Positions 49,886 through 63,589 of a stretch of DNA of 64,000 nt are shown piece by piece. Under the pieces are notes generated by a model. It did no database searches, had not been told where the DNA came from, and saw nothing but the letters and a program-made list of their open reading frames with translations. Each line of letters begins with the position of its first letter. Within the stretch, counting starts at the first letter, position 1. Both the position numbers and the translations under genes were made by a program. Source of the DNA: Theristus sp. LFF4_11 (lineage: Eukaryota > Nematoda > Chromadorea > Monhysterida > Xyalidae); contig JASANC010003656.1 of the NCBI GenBank assembly GCA_030248135.1, positions 62,001 to 126,000 on the forward strand, written 5' to 3'.

Positions 49886-52800
49886 TCCCGTTCCAGCGCT
49901 GCCTTCTCGGGTGTTTTGTATTGGATCACCTTGTAAAATGGTTTTTGTGATGTAATGATTGTTAAGATTTTGATTTACCCATTAGATCTCCCCATGATAA
50001 TCATGTTGATCCATTCTAAAAAAACTGAAAACAACGTTGGGACGGACATAGATTAAGATTTCGAAGTTGTTGCCTATTTTTAAGGTCGGAATATGTGCAT
50101 TTGTGTACATTTTTTCTGTTCGTCATTTTTTCTTCACAACCTAATCGCGCTTTCGTAAAAGTAACCTTGAGTGTTTATTTTTTGTTTTGTTTTTGGAGAT
50201 GCTGTTCAAGAAGAGATTTCAGTTGTTTTATTCGGTCTCTAATGCTAGTTGACGCACCGAACATGTGATATAATGTTGAATTTCGTTAGGTCCGCTGCTC
50301 TTCTTTTGTTTTCATTAATCAATCAAAGTCGCATTTCTCGGCTTTTCATTTCCAGTTGCAATGCTCACCGTCACCGTGTTTCCACTTTTGCAATCTATTT
50401 TTTAAGATGTCCATGATGTCAGACAATGCCAATGATTTTTTCGTTTTTTTCAATGAAAGTTGTGTCATGTGTGGTTTGCAGCTACTTTACAGAGCTTCGG
50501 ACTGTCAGTCGATGGGTCTGAGTAATTTTGTGATTCCATGATTGACCACAGATTTGCACCATCACCCCGGTTGATTGTAATGGTATGGCCTATTTTTTTA
50601 AACGTGTCCCATTGAAACGACGTCATGTGCCGCCAAACCGTTCACTGCAAACCAGAGTTTCCGTTTAGCCGATTTCTTCCCGTAAACAAATGGCGAATGT
50701 CGAATCAGTCACACCAAACTGAATTTTTAGTGGCTGTACTTTGACAAACGGACATTTTAAAGCAAATGACGTCATTTTAGTCCGGACACGTTTGAATAAA
50801 TCCACAATAGTTCATTTGTTTTTTTGTAGATTTCCTTTTTTGCTTTTCGTGTCTGCAGTTCGATCGGTGAATTCAAATCCAGTTAAGATCTGTTCTTGCC
50901 TTTCTTTGGCCATAGTTTTTTAAGAAAAACTAAGTTTCGTGAATCGTTGTTTTGATATTGCAGTCACTTGAAAAAAATTTTGTTTTTTGTTGTTGTTCAG
51001 AATGTCTTTTGTGTCATTTCTCGTACATCTGGAAACGAAATACTGTTTATTCGGGCTTTACTTGTGTTTCTTGGAATTTTTTTCTTTTCTCATTCAAATG
51101 CAAAAAGCGTTCTTTGAATATGATCATGCGGCCGGAAAAAAAATAAAAATCAGATGATAAGTTGGTTGCTTGATTATGTTGCACGTGGAGTTTTATCACG
51201 CTGCTTTTTGCGTTCGCTTCCATAGCATGCTTGTGCTTCTGCTTTTTTACTATTTTTTTGCCCATCGTTCGGTCGTTTTTTGCTTTTTGCAGTTCGGTAA
51301 AAAATGAGTGAAACGCACAGTCTTTAAATCAGAAGACTTCATCCAACTGAACGGTTTCTGGCAGACAGGAATGGAATTCAGTTTTTATTGAATGTGTTAA
51401 ACGATGGATTGAAATTGAAAAACCAGGTTTGTGGTATTATGATGAAAGATGTTTGAGACTGAATCCTGTGTGTGTGTGTGGTACTTGGTTTATTTGTCAT
51501 TCCAGTAGTGCTTTCTGTCTGAACAGAATATACATACCATTATCGTTTTGCAACTAAATCTGAACTGGTACTTTAGTAATCAAGTCTTGATGTGCAGTTA
51601 TTGGGACTGGGAGAGCAAAATAGTTGCTTCAAATTCTTCGTCTCATGAAATCTTCAAATTTTCAAATGCAACAAGTTGATCAAATCTGACACCATTTCAT
51701 CACCAACCAGTGCAACATGGCAAGGTCACCTGAGGCAAAAAAAATAATATGATGATGTTGCATTGTTTGTTTCTTTGCAGCTGATAGTGCCCTCTGGAGT
51801 TCTGGATTTCCACACACCGCACATCCCGGTGAAATTCCGCAACGTACTAAAGGCTGAAGTTAAACCTGGTGGGCATGGGCTGACTACAAACTTCCTCACA
51901 CATGCAACGTCCAGGTTTCCAGATTTGATATCCAGTTCGGGTGAAATGAGGTATATGTTTATCTGTTTTTTGGTCCATTGATTTCATTTCGTAGTCATTC
52001 GATGTGCTTCAACACGTTTGATTTTGAATTCAGTTTCAGTGAAGCTGTCAAAATTTGTGTTTCAATTTTGACGCCCAAACGGTATTTTCTGCTGAAGTGG
52101 AAGTGGAAAAATGCAACGTGTTTCATTGGTTTCGAGTCAACTAAGAATGTCGAATTTCAAGCGAACCACCTGGATTTAATGCGCTGACTGAGCTCGGGAA
52201 TCGCATTAATTTGTTTGGCGACTTCATCGGTTTAATTCAGTTGTTCAGAGCTTTTTAATTTGAATAGAATTTATGAAGAATAAACAATTCTCCAATTCAC
52301 ACAAAAATCCAAAACAAATGCTGATACAAAAAAGAAGGCCAAAACAAAAAACGATCAACGTGTTTTCTATGAAATATTATTCTTGTCAGAAAATCGTGCC
52401 AAAGGAGCTCGTCACGATTTTTTTCGAAAAAACTCCTCGTAGCGCTGCGCTCGCCCTCCTAGACATCTCTGGGGGCAAGATAAACAAAAATGTTTTCGAC
52501 AAAAGTTTAGTTCAGTATGGTAGTTAGTTAGAACGCGCTCATTTTGGGTCAAAATCCATAATAGTCTTTGCTCGTGTGCAGAATCGGATAGAAATAATAT
52601 AGTTATATTGTCCAGAAAAATTGACAATAAAAAAACTTGTTGCTGCAAATAGGCGTGAACGGCAGGTTGCATGATAAGAACGATCTAACGAGCAATTTGA
52701 GTTTCGCCGAAATCTGTAGTCCGGGTAAAAATCATTGTAAAAAGTTAATCAAAAGCTGAGCTCAAATGACTTCAGAACAATCATTGCTCTGTCTAATTTT

Positions 52801-54727
52801 CTTTCTTAAGTTAACACTTCGTGAGTTAGGTTTTTTTCATTTTGCCCACTTTGGCGACACTTTGACTGCATGATCTTTCCATATTCTCTTACTCATTACT
52901 CTTATCACACTGTTCTGAAGGAAAACAAAAAACGATGTTGTCGTGTTGTTGTTTCAGTTTCTCACGCGTTCGAGGTGCCTAAATGCAGAGGCGAGATTTT
53001 TTGCGAAGTTCTTCAAAAAATAGACAAATTCACCGCGTTTCTTGAATGACAAAATACACCTGTTATAATAATCTAATTTGAAAACCTGAACAACGCAGTT
53101 TTTCCTGTGCTGCGTACAGTTTTTCGTTTTTTTCTTAGTCGTGTGAATTTCATTTTTTTCATTGACATGGGATCTCCAGCCCCGGGCGCTATGTGGTGTA
53201 ATTATTTGCTTTGTTTCCTTATCGCAAAGAAAACACGAAACTCGTAACTTTTCCTCGAACCGTAACCCTACATTAGTTTTTATTGATCGGTAAGAATATT
53301 TGTGATTTTATTTTTATTTTTCAGTTTTTTAACAACAATGAGAAAAGCACGGGCGTAAAGAGCCCGCAGCCAGCGCGCAAATCATTTTGTCTAATAAGGC
53401 GTGAAAATAGTGTTGTGTTGTTGCATGTATAATTTTTCTTTATTTCGCTCACTCTTTTTTACCTCAAACGTGGTTTTTTACATTGGGATTGCATTATGTA
53501 AGTTTTGAAAAAACTTTTTTGTTGAGGCATACTTGAGCGAAAGAGAGGTTGTAGCGTTTTGTATCGTCGGTTGTCAAATGTCCTATTTTGATGTTCATTT
53601 TTTCAGTAATAAGTTGTCGTTTCACATTTTCTGTGCAACGATCTGATTATCAGTATTATTCACGGATTATAACAGTTGAATGGCTTTCAACATTGTTGAA
53701 CTTAAAAAACTTTTGTTTTTGTTGTTTAGTACAAGTTTGACGGTGCGTTGTTTGTTTCTCCACAACTTTTTTCATGATCGATCAGTCATTCTAACGGCTC
53801 AAAAACCACCAGCAGAATGTATAAAAATTCTGTCATGAATAGTATAAAAAACTCAATGTCACATTTTTTGAAAATTGCTCACGCCGCAGTTATGTTGTCT
53901 CCTATAGTTGTATGTGGGGAAGGAGATATTCGTAATCTCGAAGCAGACAAAAATTTTATACCGTTTGACCATGACGTGTAAACACAGACTTTTCTACCAT
54001 TCGAACAACTGCTACTTTAACTGAACTAAATAAAGTAACTGCTGATGTGCTGCTGGCAGTGAAAACAGTGCGAGCAGGTAGGCAGACAGAAGACAACGGG
54101 AGGCGATGAAAGGTGACGCGCATATTTGCCCATACGCACATGCGCGCATGCGTTTTCATGATTGTTGCACAAGCAAAACCGAATAGTTTCTCGGCTCACT
54201 GGCACGGGCAGAACTTGTATATCACATTTAGTTTTGCGGTGCAAAACGCGAAAGTGAAGAGTAAAAGTGTATAAAAGTTGCATGCTCCTTAATGTGTAGT
54301 TTCAACCATTCTTATGTTGGAAATAATTTGCAGTTCAAAACCGCGAGCGTTTCAATGGTTCGTCTGAGTGTGATTTTGAAATTCATAAATTTTAATTTTT
54401 GCTTTTTTGATTTTGCTTAATTTTTGAAATACAGTAGTTTTTGCTGGAAATTAAGTGACAGTTTCAATTTTTACATTGCACTATTTTGAACTTACCTCAG
54501 GCCAAAAACGGATTTCACCTGAAATATGTGTCATAAGCTCGTTTAGGTGCAGCAATTCAAACGTTATGTCAGCAATACGACATCGCATTTGCCGCTAAAA
54601 TTCGTTCGTTGACAAAAACACTCGTTTTGCAACTTATTGTTTCACAAAATTCACGCTGCATTATAACGCTGCGACTTTTGTTCATACCTTCATTATTTCT
54701 GTTTGTTGAGGCCGGTGCTGTGCGACA
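49886..54727. other. Intergenic region between WARS1 and cadherin
   Basis: About 4.8 kb, AT-rich. It contains the MITE at 50577-50812. No other open frame shows motifs or splice-consistent neighbours. The last part should hold the cadherin promoter and 5' UTR. Confidence 0.5.
50577..50812. repeat. MITE with AAACGTGTCC..GACGTCAT termini
   Basis: Left AAACGTGTCCCATTGAAACG then ACGTCATGTGCC; right GCAAATGACGTCATTTTAGT then CCGGACACGTTTGAATAAAT. The two ends are inverted relative to each other. Relatives are at 18588-18806 and 44490-44692. Confidence 0.65.
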
Positions 54728-57700
54728 ATGATTGGAAACAGAGGTATGTCAGAACTTGCCTCATGCGTTTTTCATTTTCACGAATTTTACTCAATGGAAA
54801 CAACAACAAATGCGTTATCTGCGGTAACAGGCTTCTTTCGTCGTTTCAGACTGTCGATGCTGCCAGTTACTGGTGGCCGCTATTTATTTCCTGCCCCTTT
54901 GGATCTCAACAGTTCAGTGTCTGAACAGGCCACCCGTGTTTTTGTATGATATGGATCAGCTGCGGTTATCGTCTTCCACTAAACCTGGTCGGCTTTTACA
55001 TGTCTTTTTGAGTCAAATACATAGACAACCAGCTTATCACGAACTTGGTATTTTCACGAACAAGTTTAATTCTTGGTAAAAATTTTATTACGAATTTTAT
55101 GTTTTTCAATTTGTCACTTTGCAGGCAGCGTCGTCTTTCAACTCGTTGGAACTGATGAAGAGAGTGAAGTTTATTACGGAATTGAGCAAGCCACCAATCA
55201 AGTGCCATATTTCGGAGTCGACAGGCGAACGGGCGTTGTGACTTTGCTGCAACCGTTACAGGGAGTAGGTTCAAGTCTTGCTTGTTTTTATGCGTCATAT
55301 GCACTGCGTAACATTGGCTAAAGTTTGTTAACGGACATTTCTTTAGGTATTATCTTTTTAATACACATTTGTTTTGCAATTTTTGAAAACCCGTGATTCT
55401 CCTAAAGAACCTATTAAAAAAACATTTCATTCCTACATGATTGCTACATAAGGATTATTTAAAATAGAATTTTGTGTTAAGATGCCATTTGTGCGAATTT
55501 TTTATTTTCTAACATTTTTCGCTCAACATTGTTTAACTGTGTGTATATTTTCAACGCCCGTGGTCAAGGTCAAAGCGATATTTTCGTGCGCACGTTGTTT
55601 TTTCAATAAGGAGCATTGAAATGATTAGCACTGAGTTTTTAATGTGTATTAAAGATCGCGTGTTTGAGATTGATACCAGGCTAGATTTAAAATTAAGTAC
55701 TATAACGAGATCATGCGGTTTTTGTTCTCACCAACTTTTTGTGTATTTATGTAAGAGCACATGCAGCAGTAAGGAACACAAATGACTTGAGTACACAATG
55801 CAATGGTTGTGTATTAAGGGAAAGCAGCCGTGAAAGAATCGTTGTAGAATTAAATCTTGCACAAATATGAAAACTCTGTTTGTACAGATATAGGATCACA
55901 ATAAATAATTACAGCCTATACGCTGAAATTAAAATCCCACAAATCATAAGACATAGTGTTCATTTTTTCACTTTTTAGGCAACTGAGTTGAACCTCGTTG
56001 TGACACTCGAAGACCTTCAAATCGATGCAGAATCACCACCGAACCGAGTCAGACAGTCGATAACCGTGTATGTCGAGTCGACAGAAATACATGCAAATGA
56101 CAAACACCAGGCGCAGTCAAAATCACCAATCGCCAGTAAAACGACACCAGCACAAGCAACTCCTAGTCGTCCTGCAAGTATACCATTGTTTTCTGCGCTT
56201 GAAGCCAAAGTGACAGTGTCAGAAGATTGGCCGATGGGTGTGCCATTACCGGTGGAACCGTTGATTTTCGTCTCATCCAACGATAAGGCGGTAGGTTATT
56301 CTCGTTCGTTCAATTTTTATGAACATGTGTAGTGCTACATTTTCAAAGATTTACACACGGACCTAATTAAATTATTCGAACTTGTTTTCATTTAACAACA
56401 GGGAAAACAGCAGTTGTGTCTGCCTGTCTGTAGTGAAACGCGAAACTGACTTTTCAGGCGAAGTTGCAAGCTTTCATTGCTGCGTCACCGATGTCTGAGA
56501 AATTTGAGCTGTTCCCAAGAAAACTAACAGGCAGTGGCTATTTGGATATTGTGCCAAAAGAAGATGACGTTTTTGATTTAGAGACTCTCAGAATTGATAA
56601 TGTCGTGTTGGAGGTAAGTTGGGAGGACCATGTGTTCGGATCTTATTAATAAAAGCTCTGTGTGTCTTTTTATCTGTTACTTTTTTCCTCTTGTGCGTGT
56701 GTTTATAATTTTATAATGCAGTTTATAAGCAGTTTATAATGCGAAATATTCTTCGACAACAGATTTTGGTTAGCGATTCGATGACGGGTGCCGTCGCCAC
56801 GTTGCCCGTTAGGATAAAAATTAAAGATGTCGATGATTTTGCGCCAGAGTTTTCTGTTAAGCAATATGATGTAAAACTGCCCGAAAACGTTGCCGATAAC
56901 GAGCTGTTGGTGGCTGCTGAGGTTAATTTTGCTGCTTTTTAACATTTAACACTGCAGCTCATCTATCAACATAATGTTTTTAGTGTTTTTAGGTCATCGA
57001 CAAGGACTTTACTTCACGTCGTGCATCAAACTTAAAAATGCAGCTATTCGGAGAATACAATAAATAGTAAGTGTTTTACACTTATTAAATGCAAAATTTT
57101 CAGTTTTCATTTTCGTATCGCAACCGTTCTTAATTTCAGTTTTCAATTCACCACCCCGGAAGTGGATTTGGTGGAAATTCACTATCGCAAATGTGATGAT
57201 TGTGACTGGAAACTGTTGCCTGAAAAATTCGAACTGTTACTTCGTGCCACCGATGCGCAGGGTCGTCACGCCGATGCTAATTTAAAAATTGAAAAGAAGA
57301 TCTCTTTGAACAGGCCTCCTGTATTTGATTCAGACTATTATTGGGCTTCTTTAAAGGAACACAGCACTGAATTCATGCCGATTCTCAGAGTTCAGGTTAA
57401 TTAGTTTACGTGTACCCTTTCGTCCATAATATGGTTTCTGCATATTCAACATTTCTCAGGCTAAAGATCCAGAAGGCGTTGAAGTGACGTACAACTTAAC
57501 GGACCCGACGAGTGTTTTCGATATTGACAAAAACACCGGCATTGTTTCCGTAAAGTACCCGGATTATGTTACGATACAGAATCTTGGCATTCGTTTCAAC
57601 TTAACCGCAAAAGCGTCAGACTCCAGCAACAACCCACCATCATCCGTCAATATTATTATTGAAATTGAAGTAAGCGATTTCTGAAGAAAAATTTGCTGGT

Positions 57701-60700
57701 GGTGAAGTTTCAGCATGACATTGCGAAAACTAACTAATCTGTAAAGGAACAACAACAAGCCAGAAACCGACCGCCAACATTCCGACAGTCCAGCTATAAT
57801 TTCATTGTAAAACTGCCAGAACAACGCGAAGCTGGTCAAGTCGAAGCTCAAGATCCAGATGGACCCGTGAAATACTCAATTGCTGAAGGCGGCGCAGGAT
57901 ATTTCATGATTGATCCCGATTCAGGTGTTATCTCATATGAGGGACCGCTGTTAGAGGAGAACGGCGAATTCTTGATGCAGGTTTGGGATTTTGAATTCAG
58001 CATCTGTTTTCGAAATTGCAGTTACTGTTCACTTCGGTTACTATGCTAATCTTAGGTTGTTGCTAATGATGCTACGAAGCCTCCAAAGTTCGACGTAGCA
58101 TTGGTCAACATTACTGTTCTGGGAATTGCAAGTTCACCTCCACGTTTCCTTGGCGATAAATCAGTAGCGGTGCGCGTTCAGCCAAGTGAGTTAAATGGAT
58201 ATTCCACCGACATCACTCGTTTTTAGCTTTACTTAAAGGATTTTAGATGCTCGTGGCCAACTTCTACACACATTCGAAGTTGCCGACGACGATGCCACGG
58301 CCGTGTTGATTGTGAAAGTAGAAGAAGTAACTGCCTACGATCGGTTGGGCGACCAGTGGGCATCATTTGATATTAATCGACAACGTCAATTGTTGTAAGC
58401 TGTTTTGATTTGTAGCCGGTGTCTTGGGACGTTTTGCAGCTGTTGTATCCAACGTACTTTTACAGTGATTTGGTAAAATTCCGTTCCGAACTTGTGCCGG
58501 ATAATGGACGCGCCGAGCTGGTTCTTTCGCCGGATGCCCGCCTGGAGGAGCTTCAAGATGTTCTTTCAGTGCATGTCACTGTCGCCCTGATTGATATGAT
58601 GCACGAAGATGAGCCGTCTGATCAGGGTTTGTTATTTTTTCAAACGTGCTTCCGTGTTTTAGTATAAGTAAAAACAAGATCTTTCAGCGACCATCGTGAT
58701 CAACATTGAAAAAGCTAAACCGGTCCCAGTACCATACACAGAGCTCGTGCAATTTAGCTCGCTGCCTGACAGTCTACAGGTATAACATCTTTTTCGTAAA
58801 GACTTAAGTCCAAAAAATGTGTCCGATAATTAACTTCATATTGCAGATCCCAGCAAATTCCGAATCCGGGACTTACATTTACACCGTTTCAACGCTACCT
58901 GTACCAGCCGAACGTTTACCAGATACGACTGAATTGAAATACACGCTACTAAGAGGACAGGAGTGGTTTGCGATTGACAAGAAAACTGGTTAGTATTCCG
59001 TTTCATTAAATATCACTGCCGATCTTGTTTTAACGCATTTTAAAATACAAAGGAGTAATCACACTGCGACGCCCATTTCGGACATCACGAACTAGAATTG
59101 ACAACGTTGAAGTTACGGTTGCGGTAACGCATGTCGCTTCTGGCACTGAAAATAGTGCCAATTTTGTTGTCCGTGCAATGCATAAAAGTAATGCCGCACC
59201 GAAGTTCGCCAAGGTTAGTTTTTTTAAACTGCGCGAAGTGAAGTACTAAGAAAACACTAACTCTAGTAAAAACGGTCTTCTGCTTCGATGGATTTCTAAG
59301 TAATCAATCAGTTAAAGAATGTTGCGTTCATTGTCCGTCCAATGACGCAGACTCGCTACGAAGCGAACATTCCCGAAAACGCAGTTAACTTGGAGGAATT
59401 AAACGTCCTAAGTGCACCAGCTACCGACGATGACATTGGCGACACAATAACATATTCGTTAAGTGGTAATGACGCGCAGCATTTTGCCGTAGATGAAAAC
59501 GTGAGTGCGAACGGAAGTAGTCACATTTTTTCTTCATCAACATTCTTTTTTCTGCTGTTGACTGCAATTCCCTTGAAGCATGATACTTTTTTTAATTTCC
59601 AGGGTACAATCACGGCACTAACTTCGTTTGATCGCGAAACAACACCGGTTTTGAACATTGTTTTGCAAGCAACAGACAGCAGTGGACGAAGCACAAAAGT
59701 TCCCGTTAGTTTCCGGTTCTTTTCGCAACTCATCTTAACGTTTTTCTGGACATAAGTGTTACAGTTCACATACTGTAAGGACATGATCGAATGAAAACGA
59801 TTTTTAGTGCGACTCGCGTTCTGGTTTTCTTTAAATACGTTCAACTGTGTATGTTTAAGGTAACAATACGTGTAACGGACGTAAACGACCATCGTCCCCA
59901 CTTCTCCCGGTCACAATATTCAGAATCGGTTACCGAGAATGTTGCGTTAAACAGTCATTTGTTGCAAGTCGAAGCCACTGATCCTGACGAAGGTTCGGTT
60001 TCCATATCTTTTCGGTTTGTTAAGTTATTGAGATAAATCAACAATCATATAATTTTAGGAGCAAACGGTGCGATCGTGTACTCACTGCTCAACGTTCAAC
60101 CAGCCATTTTGCGAGAAGCGCTATCTATAGATCCATCGAAAGGTGTCATTCGAAACACGCGCCCGTTGACTGGTTAGAAATTATGCAAAAACTTCTTGTA
60201 AAACTTGCCAACTTGTCAAAAAATTTCAGACTTCTTTTTTAATCAGAAACACTAAACGCATATGGGATAGTCGTTTTGTTTTTAGGTTTGGGCCAACCAA
60301 GTCCATACCGACTGGGTGTTGCGGCAACCGACGGTGCAGGCTTGAACGCGAGCACAATTGTCTTCCTGACGATTGCGTCCAGCGTCCAATGTCGACCGGA
60401 GTTCACTGAACCGCCCGCGAATCAAACCGTGCTTACGATAGAAGAGGCAGGTGTACCTTTTGTACAAACTGTCGTTGCAGATTGCATTCACTTTTGTGGT
60501 CGAACTGTATATCGACCAAAAGCATTAGGCTCACTGCTTGATTCAACCAGCTCGCCGCTTCATTCAACTGCTACCAATCAAAATGCAAGATTCAATTGCC
60601 AGAATGCCGTTTGAAGATAAGATAACTAGTTTTTTAAATTATTCGTTTCATTATTTTCAGAACAGTCCAGCAGGACATCTAATTGGACGAGTGCAGGCGG

Positions 60701-62423
60701 CTACCACACGAAAATCACTTGAATTAGACTGCCAAATATCGTACGTCATTTGGGATCCATCACAAGGCCGCTACGTTAAGGAAACCCGAGAATTTGAATT
60801 GAATGAGGACAGTGGCGAATTAAAAAGCAAAGTGGAGTTTGATCGAGAAGTTAACGATCGTTTTGTGGTTGGTTATTTTTGCTTTTAATATTAACCGTTT
60901 TGATATTAGTAGACAAAGAAAGAACGGGTTTAAATGAATACAGTTGAATCTACTGGTATCATTGTCTTTTTTTTAATTTTGGTGTAATTTTTCAGTATTT
61001 CTTCACACTTTTCCAGCTCACCGTGGCAGCGCAGTCCGGCGCAGTTTACACTCAGTTAGAATTGGAAATCCGCGTTTTGGACGTTGACGATCATTTGCCA
61101 AAATTCACCGCTCGAAAATTCAACTTCGAGTTGCCTGAAGACACGGAAAGTGACGAAGTGGTTGTTACTTTATTGGTAGGTTCTGTTTGGATTCATTTAT
61201 ACGGTTCAGCATTTGGCAGAATTGTTCAGTGTATGTATGCGTTTCAATGTCGATGCGATGCCGCTCCAAATGTATGTCTACTGATATTCAATGAATGGGC
61301 TGCTAATGAATACTCGATCCACTGGAATACATAATCAGAGATCGTTCTTTTTTTCATAAACCTTTCAGTTCCCTGTGCATGTTTGTCAAGTTTCATATAA
61401 TGGACTTTGGCATCTGCTTGCCTCAGGCTACCGACGCCGACCAAGGCATCTTCGCACAAGTGTACTATCATCTTCTGGAAACGCGAAGCCCCTTCTCAAT
61501 TGACAAGCAAACCGGTGAACTGAAGCTAGTCGGCCAGCTCGACCACGAGTCGACCGATTATTACAATTTGCACGTAATGGCCAGCAATAATCTGATGCCA
61601 CCGAAGGGCGCGCACATGAGGCAGGCGATCAAGCAGGCCGCGCAACGGCTGGACGTCGCCGTAGTCACGATCAGAGTGCTCGATGTGTAAGTGCTGATTT
61701 ATTCTTTTTTGTGTCGATAACGTTCGTGCCATTTTTTGTTTTGGGCGCGCGGGCATGAGGTGTGATGCTATGTGCGTGATAGCATGATTCCCTTTGCTGT
61801 TTGCAACAAGAAACACAAGTTGACTTGCGATGCTGAAGTATAAACATTCTTTTCAAGAAATGACAACGGGCCGACGTTTTCACGGCCACTGTACATCACA
61901 GCGGCGCCGAAGAATGCTAGTCTGGGACATCAATTGGTACGAGTCTATGCGCGCGATCCAGACGGAACGTCTGAGCAGGTGTTGTGAAATCTTTGCTTCT
62001 TCCTGATTCTATGTCCGAACTATGTCGCCAGTTGTAGTGCCGGTATCGATTATTTAGGACGAGGATTCCGAGGTGGTGTATTCGATCGTGAAAACGACGT
62101 ATCATTTTAAACAGTGGATGGAACCGTTCGATGGAATAATTTCAATTGATTCTCGAACCGGCCAACTTTGGATTGCCGATACGATCAATACTTACGATCA
62201 AGGTGAGCAGAGTCGTGAGCCGTTTTTTTTTAATTTTCGATGTTGCTTTTCTCTCAATTTTTTGGAGAATAAGGTGAATTGAATCAATTAAAAAATTGTA
62301 TTTTTACCAACTTCTTTTACCAGTTTTTGAACAAAATCGTTTACAGGTGTGTTCAACGTTACGGTTCAGTCGGCCGATCGAGCAAACACGAGTGCCGCGC
62401 AAACGGACACGGCGATGGTCAAG
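54728..62423 (+). CDS. Non-classical cadherin, N-terminal and most of ectodomain
   Basis: 27 exons: 54728-54743, 54850-54987, 55125-55264, 55979-56290, 56458-56613, 56763-56921, 56993-57066, 57140-57395, 57460-57669, 57747-57980, 58056-58185, 58247-58394, 58466-58626, 58688-58779, 58847-58988, 59053-59213, 59318-59500, 59603-59704, 59860-59992, 60059-60172, 60286-60452, 60661-60867, 61017-61175, 61427-61686, 61858-61978, 62058-62202, 62347-62423; 4197 nt, 1399 aa, all phases agree. A start in a 16-nt exon leads to a signal peptide (LLVAAIYFLPLWIS). Cadherin repeats follow: NRPPVF, GVDRRTGVVTLLQPL, DVDDFAPEF, NRPPTF, DVNDHRPHF, EATDPDEG, DVDDHLPKF, TDADQG, VLDVNDNGPTF. Calcium motifs degenerate in several repeats. 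It would be a cell-surface adhesion protein. The membrane and cytoplasmic parts are not resolved, and the subfamily (protocadherin-15, CDHR or Fat-like) is open. Confidence 0.88.
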
Positions 62424-62533
62424 GTTGGTAGACGTTTATCTAAATGCCGGTTTTAGCCTTTTTAAAAAGAGGGGTTTGGGTTTGGGGAAGGGAAAAAAAT
62501 TGGAAAAAAATTATTTTTTTTTTTTTTTTGTGG

Positions 62534-62680
62534 ATTATCTAAAAATGCGGAAGGCGCATATAAAAGGAGGAATATGGCTTTGCGTAAGCAGTGAGAAACT
62601 TGGCTTGACAACTATTTTCAAATCTCTGATGTGGCACACGGATACAAGTACATAAGAGTTATATTTTTGCGCCGCGTTTG
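62534..62680 (-). repeat. 150-bp repeat block, copy 2 (inverted)
   Basis: Starts GATTATCTAAAAATGCGG and ends TTTTTGCGCCGCGTTTG; the reverse complement of 63344-63487 and 43258-43405. It follows the last resolved cadherin exon. Confidence 0.8.
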
Positions 62681-63129
62681 TTTTGCTGAAAAACGTACTT
62701 GGAAATCACAGCATGTACAAAATTCTGCAAACTCTGTGCAGAAACAAAAAAATTTAAGACTGCAAAGCTTAATTGTTGACGTACGGAATGGCCGAGTAAA
62801 CATGGCAGCTTTTGAATTTGAATAAAGAAAAAAGACGTTCAGAAACCCAATTGTGTACCAAATTTGACGTGTTTTTTAACCAATGGATTCTTCGTGCTAT
62901 CATGTTCATTCTTTCTCCTTTGCACATATAATTGGGAATTCTGTTGGCATTTTCTGAAAAAGACAACTCCTAGTCTGTGACTGATCCCACCTTGATGGAC
63001 TGCCTTATTAGTTCGGCCATACTGTACGTACGCACACACCAGTGACAAAATGTGTTGTCTTCCGTTGATTTTCATCCTCCTCCCCCAGTTCCAAAAACCC
63101 GAAGGTACTAAAATCCTGTGTATTGTTGT

Positions 63130-63305
63130 AGGAAGAGTGTGGATGTTGGCTCAACCGTCCGTCCCGTGAACAATTGCCTTCACCATTACCTCTGCGCAAC
63201 GCTTTGTCGTGGGCAAAGCAGTGTCAGTGATCCAAGATCTAATCTCTATTTTAGTGGTTTTAGGTCACCATGCATCGAATGTGAACGCTTCGTTTGTCGA
63301 AAAAA
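63130..63305 (+). pseudogene. Possible further cadherin exon(s), frame interrupted
   Basis: A good acceptor (TTGTTGTAG at about 63131) and a strong donor (AAAA|GTAAGAG at 63305/63306) bracket this stretch. The frame that ends NVNASFVEK and contains AFTITSAQRFVVGKAVSV reads into a TGA at about 63168 after VWMLAQPSVP. Either a splice is mis-assigned, there is a base error, or the exon is broken. It may also be non-coding. Confidence 0.3.
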
Positions 63306-63343
63306 GTAAGAGGGTTACCATGTGCAACCGAAATAATGAATAA

Positions 63344-63487
63344 ACGGCGCAAAAATATGGCTCTTATGTACTTGTATCCGTGTGCCACATCAGAGATTTG
63401 AAAATAGTTGTCAAGCCAAGTTTCTCACTGCTTACGCAAAGCCATATTCCTCCTTTTATATGCGCCTTCCGCATTTTTAGATAATAT
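63344..63487 (+). repeat. 150-bp repeat block, copy 3
   Basis: GGCGCAAAAATATGGCTCTT then ATGTACTTGTATCCGTGTGC, through CCTTTTATATGCG to TTTTTAGATAAT. With copy 2 it makes an inverted pair about 0.66 kb apart. Confidence 0.8.
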
Positions 63488-63589
63488 TCCGACTTTTACA
63501 TAAGCCCCAAAAATTGAACAATATTCAGAATTCGTTGATTCTTCCGTACTTCCCATTGGGCATCAGCGCACAGAATTTTTCCATTTTTC

